This document shows, piece after piece, positions 42,696 through 51,000 of a stretch of 64,000 nucleotides of DNA. The position numbers and the translations under genes are program-made. The notes under the pieces are model-generated. The model did no database searches, was not told the DNA's origin, and worked only from the letters and a program-made list of their open reading frames with translations. Positions within the stretch are counted from its first letter, which is position 1. Each line of letters begins with the position of its first letter. This stretch comes from Nocardioides sp. (GTDB lineage Bacteria > Actinomycetota > Actinomycetes > Propionibacteriales > Nocardioidaceae), in contig NZ_JACIXG010000015.1 of the NCBI RefSeq assembly GCF_014360585.1, positions 1 to 64,000 on the forward strand, read 5' to 3'.

Positions 42696-43193
42696 ATGGC
42701 GAAACCGGTGGTGGTAGTGATGGGTGTCTCGGGGTCGGGGAAGTCGACGATCGGGGCGGCGATCGCCGGCAGACTCCGGGTGCCGTACGAGGACGCCGAC
42801 GACCTGCATCCGCAGGCGAACATCGAGAAGATGACCGCCGGGATCGCGCTCGACGACGACGACCGCTATCCGTGGCTGGACGTGGTCGGGGAGTGGCTCG
42901 CCAGGCACGCCGAGCGCGGCGGCGTGATGAGCTGCTCGGCGCTGAAGCGGAAATACCGCGACCAGCTCCGCCGTCACCTCCCCGAGGTGACGTTCCTTCA
43001 CCTGGAGGGCACGCCTGAGGTGATCGCGAGGCGCCAGGCGAGCAGGCCCGGCCACTTCATGCCAGCCACGCTCCTGGAGAGCCAGTTCCGGACGCTGGAG
43101 CCGCTCGGCGACGACGAGGCCGGGATCGTCATCGACGTCGCCCAGCCCGTCGACGCCATCGTCGAGGAGTACGCCGCTCAGATCGGCGCCTAG
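42696..43193 (+). CDS. gntK: Gluconokinase
   Basis: A 165-aa P-loop kinase that phosphorylates gluconate to 6-phosphogluconate. Walker A is VVVMGVSGSGKSTIG (residues about 5-19). Substrate-binding blocks of GntK follow: YEDADDLHPQANIEKMTAGIALDDDDRYPWL, SCSALKRKYRDQLR, FLHLEGTPEVIARRQASRPGHFMPATLLESQFRTLEPL. The length is the standard 160-175. It is a single gene here with no transporter nearby, so gluconate may come from glucose oxidation or uptake encoded elsewhere. Confidence 0.94.
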   Translation: MAKPVVVVMGVSGSGKSTIGAAIAGRLRVPYEDADDLHPQANIEKMTAGIALDDDDRYPWLDVVGEWLARHAERGGVMSCSALKRKYRDQLRRHLPEVTFLHLEGTPEVIARRQASRPGHFMPATLLESQFRTLEPLGDDEAGIVIDVAQPVDAIVEEYAAQIGA

Positions 43194-43338
43194 CCCTGCC
43201 CGCGAGGCGGCCGACACGCGCCCATCTCGGGTTGGGCACTGCGTGCCGGCCGCGGCCTCACCCGGGTATGGACCAGCGGGCGGGCCTACTTTCGACGGTA
43301 ACCCAGGATACCCCGGAACAACAGAGGGTTCGCGACCG

Positions 43339-44235
43339 TCAGTGCAGGTCAGAAGGGCAAAATACGTCCGGGACCTCGGACACCTTCGAGGTGAACTCCG
43401 GGTCCCGCTTCTCGCGGAACGCCGCGACTCCCTCCTTGCCGTCTCCGATCGAGCTGTAGAACATCGCCAGCGAGTCGGCCATGTGCGCCTCGAGCGGATG
43501 GCGCGCGGAGGCGTTTCGGGTGATCAGCTGCCGGACGAGCGCGGTGCCGACCGGCGAGCGGTTCTGGGTGAACCTCCGGGCCAGCTCGAAGGCGGCGGGC
43601 AGCAGCTCGTCGGGCAGGTGGATGCTGCGGACCAGGCCGCCCTCGAGAGCCTGGTCGGGGCCGAGGATCTCCGCGGTGTAGAGCCACTCGAGCGCCCGGG
43701 GGATACCCACGACTCGCGGCAGGAAGTAGGACGAGCAGGCCTCGGGGACGATGCCGAGCTTGCCGAAGACGAAGCCGATCTTCGCCTTCGAGGAGGCCAG
43801 ACGGGCGTCCATCGCGCACAGCATCGTGGCGCCGATGCCGACCGCCGGTCCGTTGATCGCGGCGATCACCGGCTTGGGAAGCGCGTGGATCGCGAGGGTG
43901 ACCTTGCCGCCCGTGTCACGGACACCCTCGGCGTACTCGGGGTGCTTGGCCGGGTCGGCGAGATGCTCGCCGAGCTTCTCGGGTGTCGGCTGCAGCGACT
44001 CGTCGAGGCCGAACACGTTCCCCTCCGCGGACAGGTCCATCCCCGCGCAGAACGCCCGCCCGGCGCCGGTCACGATCACCGCGCGCACCTCGTCCGCCAT
44101 CGCGTCGATGGTGAAGACCTCCTCCAGCTCGCGCGCCATCGTCACCGTGAACGAGTTGAGCGCGTCGGGGCGGTTGAGGGTCAGGAGCGCGATGCCGTCG
44201 GCGTCCACGTCGAAGGTCAGGGTCTCGTAAGCCAT
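43339..44235 (-). CDS. Enoyl-CoA hydratase/isomerase (crotonase) family protein
   Basis: A 298-aa crotonase-fold enzyme. It has the N-terminal LTLNRPDALNSFTVTMARELEEVF, the first oxyanion-hole block AVIVTGAGRAFCAGMDLSAEG and the second PKPVIAAINGPAVGIGATMLCAMDARLASSKAKIGFVFGKLGIVPEACSSYFLPRVVG. Glu in GIVPEACS occupies the catalytic Glu position. The C-terminal tail is slightly long. It probably takes part in fatty-acid or related acyl-CoA oxidation; the specific substrate cannot be read. ATG 44235 follows a repeat cluster. It stands as a single gene. Confidence 0.9.
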   Translation of the reverse strand: MAYETLTFDVDADGIALLTLNRPDALNSFTVTMARELEEVFTIDAMADEVRAVIVTGAGRAFCAGMDLSAEGNVFGLDESLQPTPEKLGEHLADPAKHPEYAEGVRDTGGKVTLAIHALPKPVIAAINGPAVGIGATMLCAMDARLASSKAKIGFVFGKLGIVPEACSSYFLPRVVGIPRALEWLYTAEILGPDQALEGGLVRSIHLPDELLPAAFELARRFTQNRSPVGTALVRQLITRNASARHPLEAHMADSLAMFYSSIGDGKEGVAAFREKRDPEFTSKVSEVPDVFCPSDLH

Positions 44236-44252
44236 GGGTCACAGTCTGCACC

Positions 44253-44347
44253 GGAGGTCGAGCTTGTCGAGACCCGAGTGTCCGCTGGTCGAGCGTGAGT
44301 CGCCGGTGGCCGAGCGTGAGTCGCCGGTGGTCGAGCTTGTCGAGACC
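44253..44347. repeat. REP-like cluster with 21-bp tandem duplication
   Basis: Two copies of GGTCGAGCTTGTCGAGACC (within 44253-44274 and 44326-44347) flank a tandem duplication. The unit CGAGCGTGAGTCGCCGGTGG plus one base occurs at 44290-44310 and 44311-44331. The cluster lies between the divergent enoyl-CoA hydratase and histidine kinase genes and overlaps their promoter region. Confidence 0.8.
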
Positions 44348-44441
44348 CCTGTCCCGTATCCGATCGACCGTGGACAGGCGGGCCTACGTACTGTCGAAAG
44401 TCGGTACGCCCCGGCGCGATACGGCAACTACCGTGGAGAGC

Positions 44442-45581
44442 GTGAGCCTGCTACGCCGTTCCCGCACCTGGCCGCGGTCCCACGTGGCGGAGATGCTGTC
44501 GGTGCTCATGGTCGCCGCGGTCGCCGCCGAGCACCTCTACATGAGCGGTGCCAGCCACCCACAGTGGTCGGGCTGGGCGGCGGTGGCCGGCGTCCTCGTC
44601 GTCGCGCTCGCGCTGTGGATCCGGCCGAGGCACCCGGCCGTCGCGGTCGCGATCACGTGCGCCCTGGTCGGCGGCACGGTCGTGGTCTTCGACGGCTGGT
44701 CCCTGCTCACCTACATCGCCTTCGCGGTCTTCATGAGCTTCCTGGTCGGCAGACATGCCGAGCGGGTGCTGCCGGTGGCGATCGTGGTGGGTGTTGCCGT
44801 GGTGACGCTGACGGTGGTCGATGCCGTCGTCAACGGCGGCGGCATTCAGGTGGCGATGGCCGGCAACATGGTCATCTTCATGGCGCTGCCCTGGCTGAGC
44901 GGTCGCTATCTGCGCCAGGTCGCGAGCAGCCACTCGACCCAGGTCGAGCAGGCGCAGCTGACCGAGCGCGCCCGGATCGCCCAGGAGATGCACGACTCGC
45001 TGGGCCACGAGCTCAGCCTGATCGCGCTGCGAGCCGGCGCCCTCGAGGTGGCGCCGGGGCTCGCCGAGAACCATCAGCAGGCTGCCGGAGCCATTCGCGC
45101 GGCCGCCGCCGAGGCCACCGCGCGCCTCGGTGAGATCGTCGGCGTCCTCCGCCCTGCCACCGAGGACGCCCCGCTCGCGCCCGTCTCGGACGGGATCGAG
45201 GGCCTGGTCGAGCGCGCCCGTGCGTCGGGGATGGACGTACGCCTGCTGGGCTCGCTCGAGCCCGGAGACAGGGTGCGCGACGCCGCCGCCCACCGCATCG
45301 TGCAGGAGGCGCTCACCAACGCTGCCCGACATGCTCCCGGGTCGGCGGTGACGGTCTCGGTGGACACAGATGCCACCGGCGTACGCCTCCGCGTGACCAA
45401 CGGCCGCGCGACCCTTCCGCCCCGTGCCGGGCCGACGACGGGCCTCGGCCTGGCCGGGCTCGAGGAGGCGGCACATGCCGCCGACGGCAGTCTGCGCCAC
45501 GGCGCCACCGCCGGTGGCGGCTTCGAGGTGGTCGCAGACCTTCCGGATCGTGCCGACCAGCGCCGCGAGGTGAGCCTGTGA
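44442..45581 (+). CDS. Sensor histidine kinase (HisKA_3 type)
   Basis: A 379-aa kinase of the NarL-partner class. The N-terminal half has about five TM segments with short loops (HVAEMLSVLMVAAVAAEHLYM, AAVAGVLVVALALWI, LLTYIAFAVFMSFLVG), as in the intramembrane-sensing kinases that partner ABC exporters. The dimerisation/phosphoacceptor helix is ARIAQEMHDSLGHELSLIALRAGALE. The ATPase domain has QEALTNAARHAPGS and TTGLGLAGLEEAAHAADG. GTG 44442 with GGAG close upstream is chosen. Its TGA overlaps the response regulator start. The downstream convergent ABC exporter suggests an envelope- or drug-stress system. Confidence 0.9.
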   Translation: MSLLRRSRTWPRSHVAEMLSVLMVAAVAAEHLYMSGASHPQWSGWAAVAGVLVVALALWIRPRHPAVAVAITCALVGGTVVVFDGWSLLTYIAFAVFMSFLVGRHAERVLPVAIVVGVAVVTLTVVDAVVNGGGIQVAMAGNMVIFMALPWLSGRYLRQVASSHSTQVEQAQLTERARIAQEMHDSLGHELSLIALRAGALEVAPGLAENHQQAAGAIRAAAAEATARLGEIVGVLRPATEDAPLAPVSDGIEGLVERARASGMDVRLLGSLEPGDRVRDAAAHRIVQEALTNAARHAPGSAVTVSVDTDATGVRLRVTNGRATLPPRAGPTTGLGLAGLEEAAHAADGSLRHGATAGGGFEVVADLPDRADQRREVSL

Positions 45582-46255
45582 TCCGGGTGCTGCTGGCCGA
45601 CGACGAGGCGATGGTGCGGGCCGGCGTACGCGCGATCCTGGAGACCGACGAGGCGATCGAGGTGGTCGCCGAGGCCGCCGACGGGCGAGAGGCGGTCGAC
45701 GCGGTCCAGCGGCACCGGCCAGACGTCGCGCTGCTGGATGTCAGGATGCCGCGGATGGACGGCCTGGCCGCCGGCGCCGAGATCGCCCGGACCGCCCCGG
45801 CGACCGCGCGGATCATGCTGACCACCTTCTCCGAGGACGCCTACATCGCCCGGGCGCTCGGCGACGGGGCGAGCGGGTTCCTGCTGAAGTCCGGCGATCC
45901 GCGCGAGCTGCTCGCGGGCGTGCACGCCGTCGCCGACGGTGCCGCCTTCCTCTCCCCGAGAGTCGCCCAGCGGGTCATCGCCGAGCTCGGCGCCGGCGCG
46001 GGCGATCGGATGTCGCGGGCCGCGGACGCGCGGGCCAAGGTCGCCACCCTGACCGACCGCGAGCGCGACGTGATGGCGCTGGTCGGCGCCGGGCACTCCA
46101 ACGCCGAGATCGGCCGCCGGCTGCATCTGGTGGAAGGCACCGTGAAGGCCTATCTGAGCAGCGCTTTCGGTCGACTCGGCGTACGCAACCGGGTGCAGGC
46201 AGCGATCCTCGCCCACGAGGCCGGGCTCGTGAGCGAGGATCCAGCTCCTCGGTGA
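45578..46255 (+). CDS. NarL/LuxR-type response regulator
   Basis: A 225-aa regulator. The receiver domain has VLLADDEAMVRAGVRAIL, phosphoacceptor Asp in VALLDVRMPRMDGL, and Lys in GFLLKSGDPRELL. The C-terminal HTH is LTDRERDVMALVGAGHSNAEIGRRLHLVEGTVKAYLSSAFGRLGVRNRVQAAI. It is coupled by a GTGA overlap to the kinase. The likely targets are the ABC exporter genes that face it (46292-47805) or its own operon. Confidence 0.94.
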   Translation: MIRVLLADDEAMVRAGVRAILETDEAIEVVAEAADGREAVDAVQRHRPDVALLDVRMPRMDGLAAGAEIARTAPATARIMLTTFSEDAYIARALGDGASGFLLKSGDPRELLAGVHAVADGAAFLSPRVAQRVIAELGAGAGDRMSRAADARAKVATLTDRERDVMALVGAGHSNAEIGRRLHLVEGTVKAYLSSAFGRLGVRNRVQAAILAHEAGLVSEDPAPR

Positions 46256-46270
46256 TGGAGTCCCGCGCCG

Positions 46271-46291
46271 CTGGTCGGGCTTGTCGAGACC
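46271..46291. repeat. REP-like GTCGAG repeat between convergent genes
   Basis: CTGGTCGGGCTTGTCGAGAC plus one base differs from the family motif by one internal base and ends directly at the stop codon of the ABC permease gene. Confidence 0.6.
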
Positions 46292-47080
46292 TCAGGCGTC
46301 TCGCCGGCGGAACACCACGTAGCCGGCCAGGAGCGTGACCACCGACCAGGCGGCGAAGAGCCCGAGACCGCCGGTGGCGTCGTAGGGGAGCCCGTCGTCG
46401 AGCCCGAAGAGGGTCGCGATCCCGATGCCGAGGTACTCGGTGCCCGCCGTCCCCGGCAGGTAGTAGGAGACGTCGGTCATCAGGTCCATCCCGCTCATCA
46501 TCAGCACCATCGGCAGCAGGAAGAGCGCCAGGAAGGCCACGACGAGCGCCCCCGCCGTGCTGCGCAGCGCCACCGCGAGGCCGATGGCCAGTGCGACGAC
46601 CACGCCCATGTAGACGCTGACCTTGCCGGCCACCGTGGCCACCGAGGAGACGTCGAAGACGCCGTAGTCACCGGCCGCCAGGTAGCCGAGGCCCGCCCCC
46701 AGAACGGCGAGCAGCGCCCCGGAGACGAGCGCGACGACCTCGACGACGAGGAGCTTCGCGACCAGCACCCGGCCACGCCGGGGCTCGCACTGCAGGGTGG
46801 TGCGCATGCTGCCGGAGGCGTACTCCGCGGTCACCGTCAGCAGCGCCAGCGCGATCAGCGCGAACTGGGTGAACAGCAGCCCAGCGGTGGCGACGTCCTC
46901 GACGTGGAGCAGCTGGTCGGCGCGGGACAGGTTGGGGTTCGGGTCGGCGGCGTCGAAGCCCAGCGGAACCGAGTAGAGCGCCATCAGCGCGGCCGCGCCG
47001 ATGAGGCACCACCAGGTCGAGCGGACCGACCAGAGCTTGGTCCACTCGGATGCGATGGTCGCCAGGAATGGGATCAGCAT
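46292..47080 (-). CDS. ABC-2 type transporter permease
   Basis: A 262-aa membrane subunit with six hydrophobic segments: WWCLIGAAALMALYSVPLGF, AGLLFTQFALIALALLTVTAEY, VALVSGALLAVLGAGLGYLA, VSVYMGVVVALAIGLAVAL, ALVVAFLALFLLPMVLMM and LGLFAAWSVVTLLAGYVVF. The motif EYASGSMRTTLQCEPRRGRVLVAKL is typical of ABC-2 permeases. It overlaps the ATPase gene by one base (start ATG at 47080). The exported substrate is not known; similar two-gene exporters handle lantibiotics, drugs or lipids and are controlled by adjacent two-component systems, here 44442-46255. Confidence 0.9.
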   Translation of the reverse strand: MLIPFLATIASEWTKLWSVRSTWWCLIGAAALMALYSVPLGFDAADPNPNLSRADQLLHVEDVATAGLLFTQFALIALALLTVTAEYASGSMRTTLQCEPRRGRVLVAKLLVVEVVALVSGALLAVLGAGLGYLAAGDYGVFDVSSVATVAGKVSVYMGVVVALAIGLAVALRSTAGALVVAFLALFLLPMVLMMSGMDLMTDVSYYLPGTAGTEYLGIGIATLFGLDDGLPYDATGGLGLFAAWSVVTLLAGYVVFRRRDA

Positions 47081-47805
47081 CAGGCCACCTCGCTTCCCGT
47101 GTACTCGACGCTCCCGGCGGTCAGCCGGAAGTACGCCTCCTCGAGCGACCCGTGCCCGGCGACGAAGTCGGCCATCGGGGAGTCAGCGAGCAACCGCCCC
47201 CGGCCCAGCACCACCAGATGGTCGGCAGTCTGCTGCATCTCGCTCATCAGGTGGCTGGAGACGAGGACCGTACGCCCCTCCGCGGCGAGCGACCTCAGCA
47301 GCTTCCGGATCCACATCACCCCGTCGGGGTCGAGCCCGTTGACCGGCTCGTCGAAGAGCATCACCCGCGGGTCGCCGAGCAGCACGCCCGCGATCCCGAG
47401 CCGCTGGCTCATCCCGAGCGAGAGACTGCCTGCTCGGCGCCGAGAGACCCCGGCCAGCCCGACCCGCTCGAGCACCTCGTCGACCCGAGCCACGGGGATC
47501 GAGTTGCTCCGCGCCATCGCCAGCAGATGCGTACGCAGCCGACGACCGGGGTGCACCGCCTTGGCGTCCAGCAGCGCGCCGACCTCGCGCAGCGGACGCT
47601 GCAGCGAGGCGTACGGACGGCCGTCGATCGTCGCGGTCCCGGACGTGGGCCGGTCCAGGCCGAGGATCATCCGCATCGTGGTCGACTTCCCGGCGCCGTT
47701 GGGGCCGAGGAAGCCGGTGACCCGTCCGGGTTCTATCTGCACGGTGAGATCGTCGACCGCGGTGGTCGCGCCGTATCTCTTGGTCAGGTGGTCCAAAGTG
47801 ATCAT
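47080..47805 (-). CDS. ABC transporter ATP-binding protein
   Basis: A 241-aa ATPase pairing with the downstream permease. Walker A is GFLGPNGAGKSTTMRMILGL, the signature is LSLGMSQRLGIAGVLLGDPRVMLFDEP (the LSGGQ position reads LSLGM), followed by the D loop NGLDPDGV and switch His in VLVSSHLMSEMQQTADHLVVLGRGRL. ATG 47805 begins MITLDHLTKRYG. It is the first gene of the exporter operon. Its promoter region, up to about 47840, adjoins the terminator of the LCP gene upstream. Confidence 0.94.
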   Translation of the reverse strand: MITLDHLTKRYGATTAVDDLTVQIEPGRVTGFLGPNGAGKSTTMRMILGLDRPTSGTATIDGRPYASLQRPLREVGALLDAKAVHPGRRLRTHLLAMARSNSIPVARVDEVLERVGLAGVSRRRAGSLSLGMSQRLGIAGVLLGDPRVMLFDEPVNGLDPDGVMWIRKLLRSLAAEGRTVLVSSHLMSEMQQTADHLVVLGRGRLLADSPMADFVAGHGSLEEAYFRLTAGSVEYTGSEVA

Positions 47806-47840
47806 GCCTCGAACCTAGGGACGTACGCAGCCGGGCACAG

Positions 47841-47889
47841 TGGACGAAAAGCAGCCGTCCCTACTGACGAAGGTCAGTAGGGACGGCTG
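47841..47889 (-). terminator. Strong intrinsic terminator of the LCP gene
   Basis: CAGCCGTCCCTACTGAC (47852-47868) and GTCAGTAGGGACGGCTG (47873-47889) form a perfect 17-bp stem with a 4-nt loop. On the minus strand it is followed by CTTTTCG. It starts 11 nt past the LCP stop codon. Confidence 0.9.
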
Positions 47890-47900
47890 GGCGGAACGGG

Positions 47901-49238
47901 TTATTCGGGCAGACCCGTCGGCGTGCAGATGTCCGCCGGGATGTCGTCGACGGTGTCGTTCTTGATGTGGCCGAACATCGTCAGCGCGTCCTCCTTGCGC
48001 CAGTTGACCGCGAAGTCGCGGATCGGGACGCCACAGGTCATCGCGGAGCCGCCCGCGAGCGCCTTGAACGCCCACAGGAACTGGGCGCCGCCGATGACGC
48101 TCATGCCCTCGCCGACCTTGAGCCCGGCGGCGCCCTCGCCCATCTCGGCGAGCTTGAACGGGTTGAGCAGCGTGGCCGGGTTGGTGGCCTTCTTGCCGAT
48201 CGCCGAGATGACCTCGGTCTGGTTGGCGCCGCGACCCAGGTCGCCGGCCTCGGCCGCGTAGCGGGAGCGCGAGTAGGCGAGCGCGGTGACGCCGTCGACC
48301 TCCTGGCAGCCCTTCTGGATGTCCAGGCCGGCCTTGGGGTCCTTCATGTCCTTCTTCGGGCAGATCTCGATGCCACCCACGCCGTCGACGAGCCGGGCCA
48401 GACCGCCCATGCCGATCTCGACATAGCCGTCGATGCGGACGCCGGTGTTCTGCTCGATCGTCTGCACCAGCAGCTCGGGCCCGCCGTAGGCGAAGGCCGC
48501 GTTGATCTTGGTCTCGCCATGACCCGGGATCGGCACGATGGAGTCACGCGGGAGAGTCACCACGATCGTCTTGCCTGCGCCGGTGTGCAGCAGCTTGATC
48601 GTGTCGGTGCGGCTGCCCGCGGCGTCACCGGTGGAGAGCTTCTTCTTCTCCTTGGCGGTCAGACCCTCGCGCGAGTCGCTGGCGACGATGAGGTAGGTCT
48701 TGCCCGGCTGGTCCGCAGGGCGCTCGCCCGCGGTCGGCTCGTAGGGGACCTTGTCGACCTTGTTCCAGGCACTGATGCCGATCCAGGCGACCGCGCCGAC
48801 CAGGATCAGGACCGGGATCATCACGATGGCGACGAACCGGCGGAACGGGTGGCGCTTCTTCGGCTTCGGCGTGCGACCCCCGCGACCGCCGCGACCTCCG
48901 CCGTATCCGTCACCCGGACCCCCGGGCCCGCCGTAGCCACCGTTGCCGCCGCCGTACTCGCTCGGCTGGCTCCAGCCGCTCTGCTGGTAGCCCTGGTCAT
49001 AGCCCTGCTGGGCGTACCCAGGTGTCGGCGCGATCTGCCCAGGCTCGGGCAGTGGCCGGTCGTAGCCACCGCGCGGCGGCGGCGGGGGCGGCGAGCCCGC
49101 GTGGGGTCGCCCGACCGTGGGCATGACGTTGGTGGGCTCCGGTCCCGAGGACGGAGCGGGCTGACCGCCACCGTAAGCCCAGCCGTACTGCTGCGACCGG
49201 GGATCGTTGGGGTTGCCCGGGTTGCGGGGGTTTGGCAT
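47901..49238 (-). CDS. LCP family protein with long disordered N-terminus
   Basis: A 445-aa cell-wall ligase. The first 125 residues are disordered and rich in Pro, Gly, Tyr and Asn (GGQPAPSSGPEPTNVMPTVG, GYGGPGGPGDGYGGGRGG), lying in the cytoplasm. One TM follows (FVAIVMIPVLILVGAVAWIGI), then the LCP domain: TYLIVASDSREGLTAKEKKK, GSRTDTIKLLHTGAGKTIVVTLPRDSIVPIPG, KINAAFAYGGPELLVQTIE and VTALAYSRSRYAAEAGDLGR. The Arg/Asp residues for lipid-phosphate binding are kept. It should attach the galactan or a related polymer to peptidoglycan. It is divergent from a second LCP gene, with 161 bp between starts. Confidence 0.92.
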   Translation of the reverse strand: MPNPRNPGNPNDPRSQQYGWAYGGGQPAPSSGPEPTNVMPTVGRPHAGSPPPPPPRGGYDRPLPEPGQIAPTPGYAQQGYDQGYQQSGWSQPSEYGGGNGGYGGPGGPGDGYGGGRGGRGGRTPKPKKRHPFRRFVAIVMIPVLILVGAVAWIGISAWNKVDKVPYEPTAGERPADQPGKTYLIVASDSREGLTAKEKKKLSTGDAAGSRTDTIKLLHTGAGKTIVVTLPRDSIVPIPGHGETKINAAFAYGGPELLVQTIEQNTGVRIDGYVEIGMGGLARLVDGVGGIEICPKKDMKDPKAGLDIQKGCQEVDGVTALAYSRSRYAAEAGDLGRGANQTEVISAIGKKATNPATLLNPFKLAEMGEGAAGLKVGEGMSVIGGAQFLWAFKALAGGSAMTCGVPIRDFAVNWRKEDALTMFGHIKNDTVDDIPADICTPTGLPE

Positions 49239-49399
49239 GCGCTCAAAGGTACCGTGCCGCGCCGCTAGAGTTAGACGGCGCGTCGCACCCCTTTGTTACG
49301 CGTGTGACTAGTGATACTGACGGGGCAACCCTTTTGCCAGGTAGCCCCCTCGCCCGGCAAAACCCGCCCGGCAAGATGAACCTTCCCGAGGGACCTGTG

Positions 49400-50926
49400 A
49401 TGGCTGACCAGAACTACCGGCCCCAGCGTACGGCCGCCGAACGCGCCTCCCGCGTGCGTTTCCGCCGTGCCATGGCGCTGTTGCTGATCACGCTGCTGCT
49501 GCCCGGCTCGGCCCAGCTCGTCGCCGGCAACCGCCGCGTCGGCCGGATCGCGATCTGGACCGTCATCGGTCTCGCGGTCACCGCCGGGCTGATCTTCGGG
49601 ATCTCCCTGCTGTGGCACGGCCTGATCTTCCAGCTCGGCACAAGGCCGTGGCTGCTGGGCCTGTTCCGCATCGTGCTCATCGCCGGCGCCGTCGCCTGGG
49701 CCGGCCTCTTCATCGACGCCTGGCGCCTGGGCCGCCCGCTCGAGCTCGATCTCAAGCAGCGCCGCATCGTGGTCGCGATCAACGGCGCGCTGGCCTTCTC
49801 CGTCGCCGCGACCCTGATCTTCGGCGCCCACCTGGTCGGCGTGCACAAGAGCATGGTCGAAGCGATCTTCGCCGGCGCCGAGGCCGCCGAGGCCCACAAC
49901 GGCCGCTTCAACATCCTGCTCGCCGGCGCCGACTCCGACGGCGGGAAGACCCGCTGGGGCCTGCGCCCCGACTCGCTCACCGTCGCCTCGATCGATGCCG
50001 TGACCGGACGCACGGTGCTCATCGGCCTGCCCCGCAACATGCAGAACTTCAACTTCGACGACGGCTCGCCGATGGACAAGGAGTTCCCGCGCGGCTTCGA
50101 CTGCGACGGCTGCTACCTCAACGGCGTGAGCACCTGGGCAGGTGAGCACAAGGAGCTCTACAAGGACGAGAAGGACCCCGGCATGGCTGCCACCGTGGAC
50201 GCCGTCGAGGGCATCACCGACCTGCAGATGAGCTACTACGCCATCGTCGACCTCAACGGCTTCGAGGAGATCGTGGACGCCATCGGGGGAGTCACCCTGA
50301 AGGTCCGCCAGCCGATCCCGGTCGGCATCCCAACCGACAGCTTCTACACCCACATCGAGCCCGGGACGAAGAAGCTCGACGGGTGGGAGACCCTCTGGTA
50401 CGCCCGGGCTCGCCACGACTCCGACGACTACTCCCGGATGGCCCGCCAGAAGTGCGTCCTGAACGCGATCCTGCAGCAGACCAGCCCCGCGGACGTCGTA
50501 CGCCACTACCAGGACGTCGCGAAGGCGACCGGGTCGACGATCACCACGAGCGTGCCCCCGAGCGAGATCGAGCGCTTCTCCGCGCTGGCATTCAAGGCCA
50601 AGTCGCAGAAGATCTCGACGCTCTCGCTGGTGCCGCCCCTGGTCAACACCTCCGACCCGGACATGTCCGACATCCACGCCGAGGTGCGCAAGGCCGTGAA
50701 GAAGGCCACTCCGAAGAAGGAGGAGATCTTCGAGTCCCCCGGCACCGACGGCGAGACCAAGGCACCCACCCAGAAGGCCGATGGCAAGACCGACGGCAAG
50801 ACCAAGTCGGCTGGCGACGCCGAGGCCGGCTCCGACAAGGGTGGTCCGGTCACCGGTGGCTCCCTGGGCTCGCGCAACAAGGGCTACCAGGCCAACGAGA
50901 CCGACGACCTCGCCTCGGCGTGTTGA
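49400..50926 (+). CDS. LCP family protein with multi-pass N-terminus
   Basis: A 508-aa protein. Four hydrophobic segments come first (AMALLLITLLLPGSAQLVAG, IAIWTVIGLAVTAGLIFGI, FRIVLIAGAVAWAGLFIDAW, VAINGALAFSVAATLIFGA). The LCP domain follows: RFNILLAGADSDGGKTRWGL, RPDSLTVASIDAVTGRTVLIGLPRNMQNF, LQMSYYAIVDLNGFEEIVDAIGG, and LDGWETLWYARARHDSDDYSRM. The C-terminus is a Lys/Asp/Thr-rich tail (KADGKTDGKTKSAGDAEAG). ATG 49400 has GAGGGA upstream; an ATG at 49376 is possible. It heads the galactan gene cluster on the plus strand, so it is the likeliest ligase for that polymer. Confidence 0.9.
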   Translation: MADQNYRPQRTAAERASRVRFRRAMALLLITLLLPGSAQLVAGNRRVGRIAIWTVIGLAVTAGLIFGISLLWHGLIFQLGTRPWLLGLFRIVLIAGAVAWAGLFIDAWRLGRPLELDLKQRRIVVAINGALAFSVAATLIFGAHLVGVHKSMVEAIFAGAEAAEAHNGRFNILLAGADSDGGKTRWGLRPDSLTVASIDAVTGRTVLIGLPRNMQNFNFDDGSPMDKEFPRGFDCDGCYLNGVSTWAGEHKELYKDEKDPGMAATVDAVEGITDLQMSYYAIVDLNGFEEIVDAIGGVTLKVRQPIPVGIPTDSFYTHIEPGTKKLDGWETLWYARARHDSDDYSRMARQKCVLNAILQQTSPADVVRHYQDVAKATGSTITTSVPPSEIERFSALAFKAKSQKISTLSLVPPLVNTSDPDMSDIHAEVRKAVKKATPKKEEIFESPGTDGETKAPTQKADGKTDGKTKSAGDAEAGSDKGGPVTGGSLGSRNKGYQANETDDLASAC

Positions 50927-51000
50927 ACAACGGGTTAACCGCAGGTCGCAGCGACTCGCTGATTCCCGGGTTCCACTGCGGTCGCGGCTAGTCTGGATCC

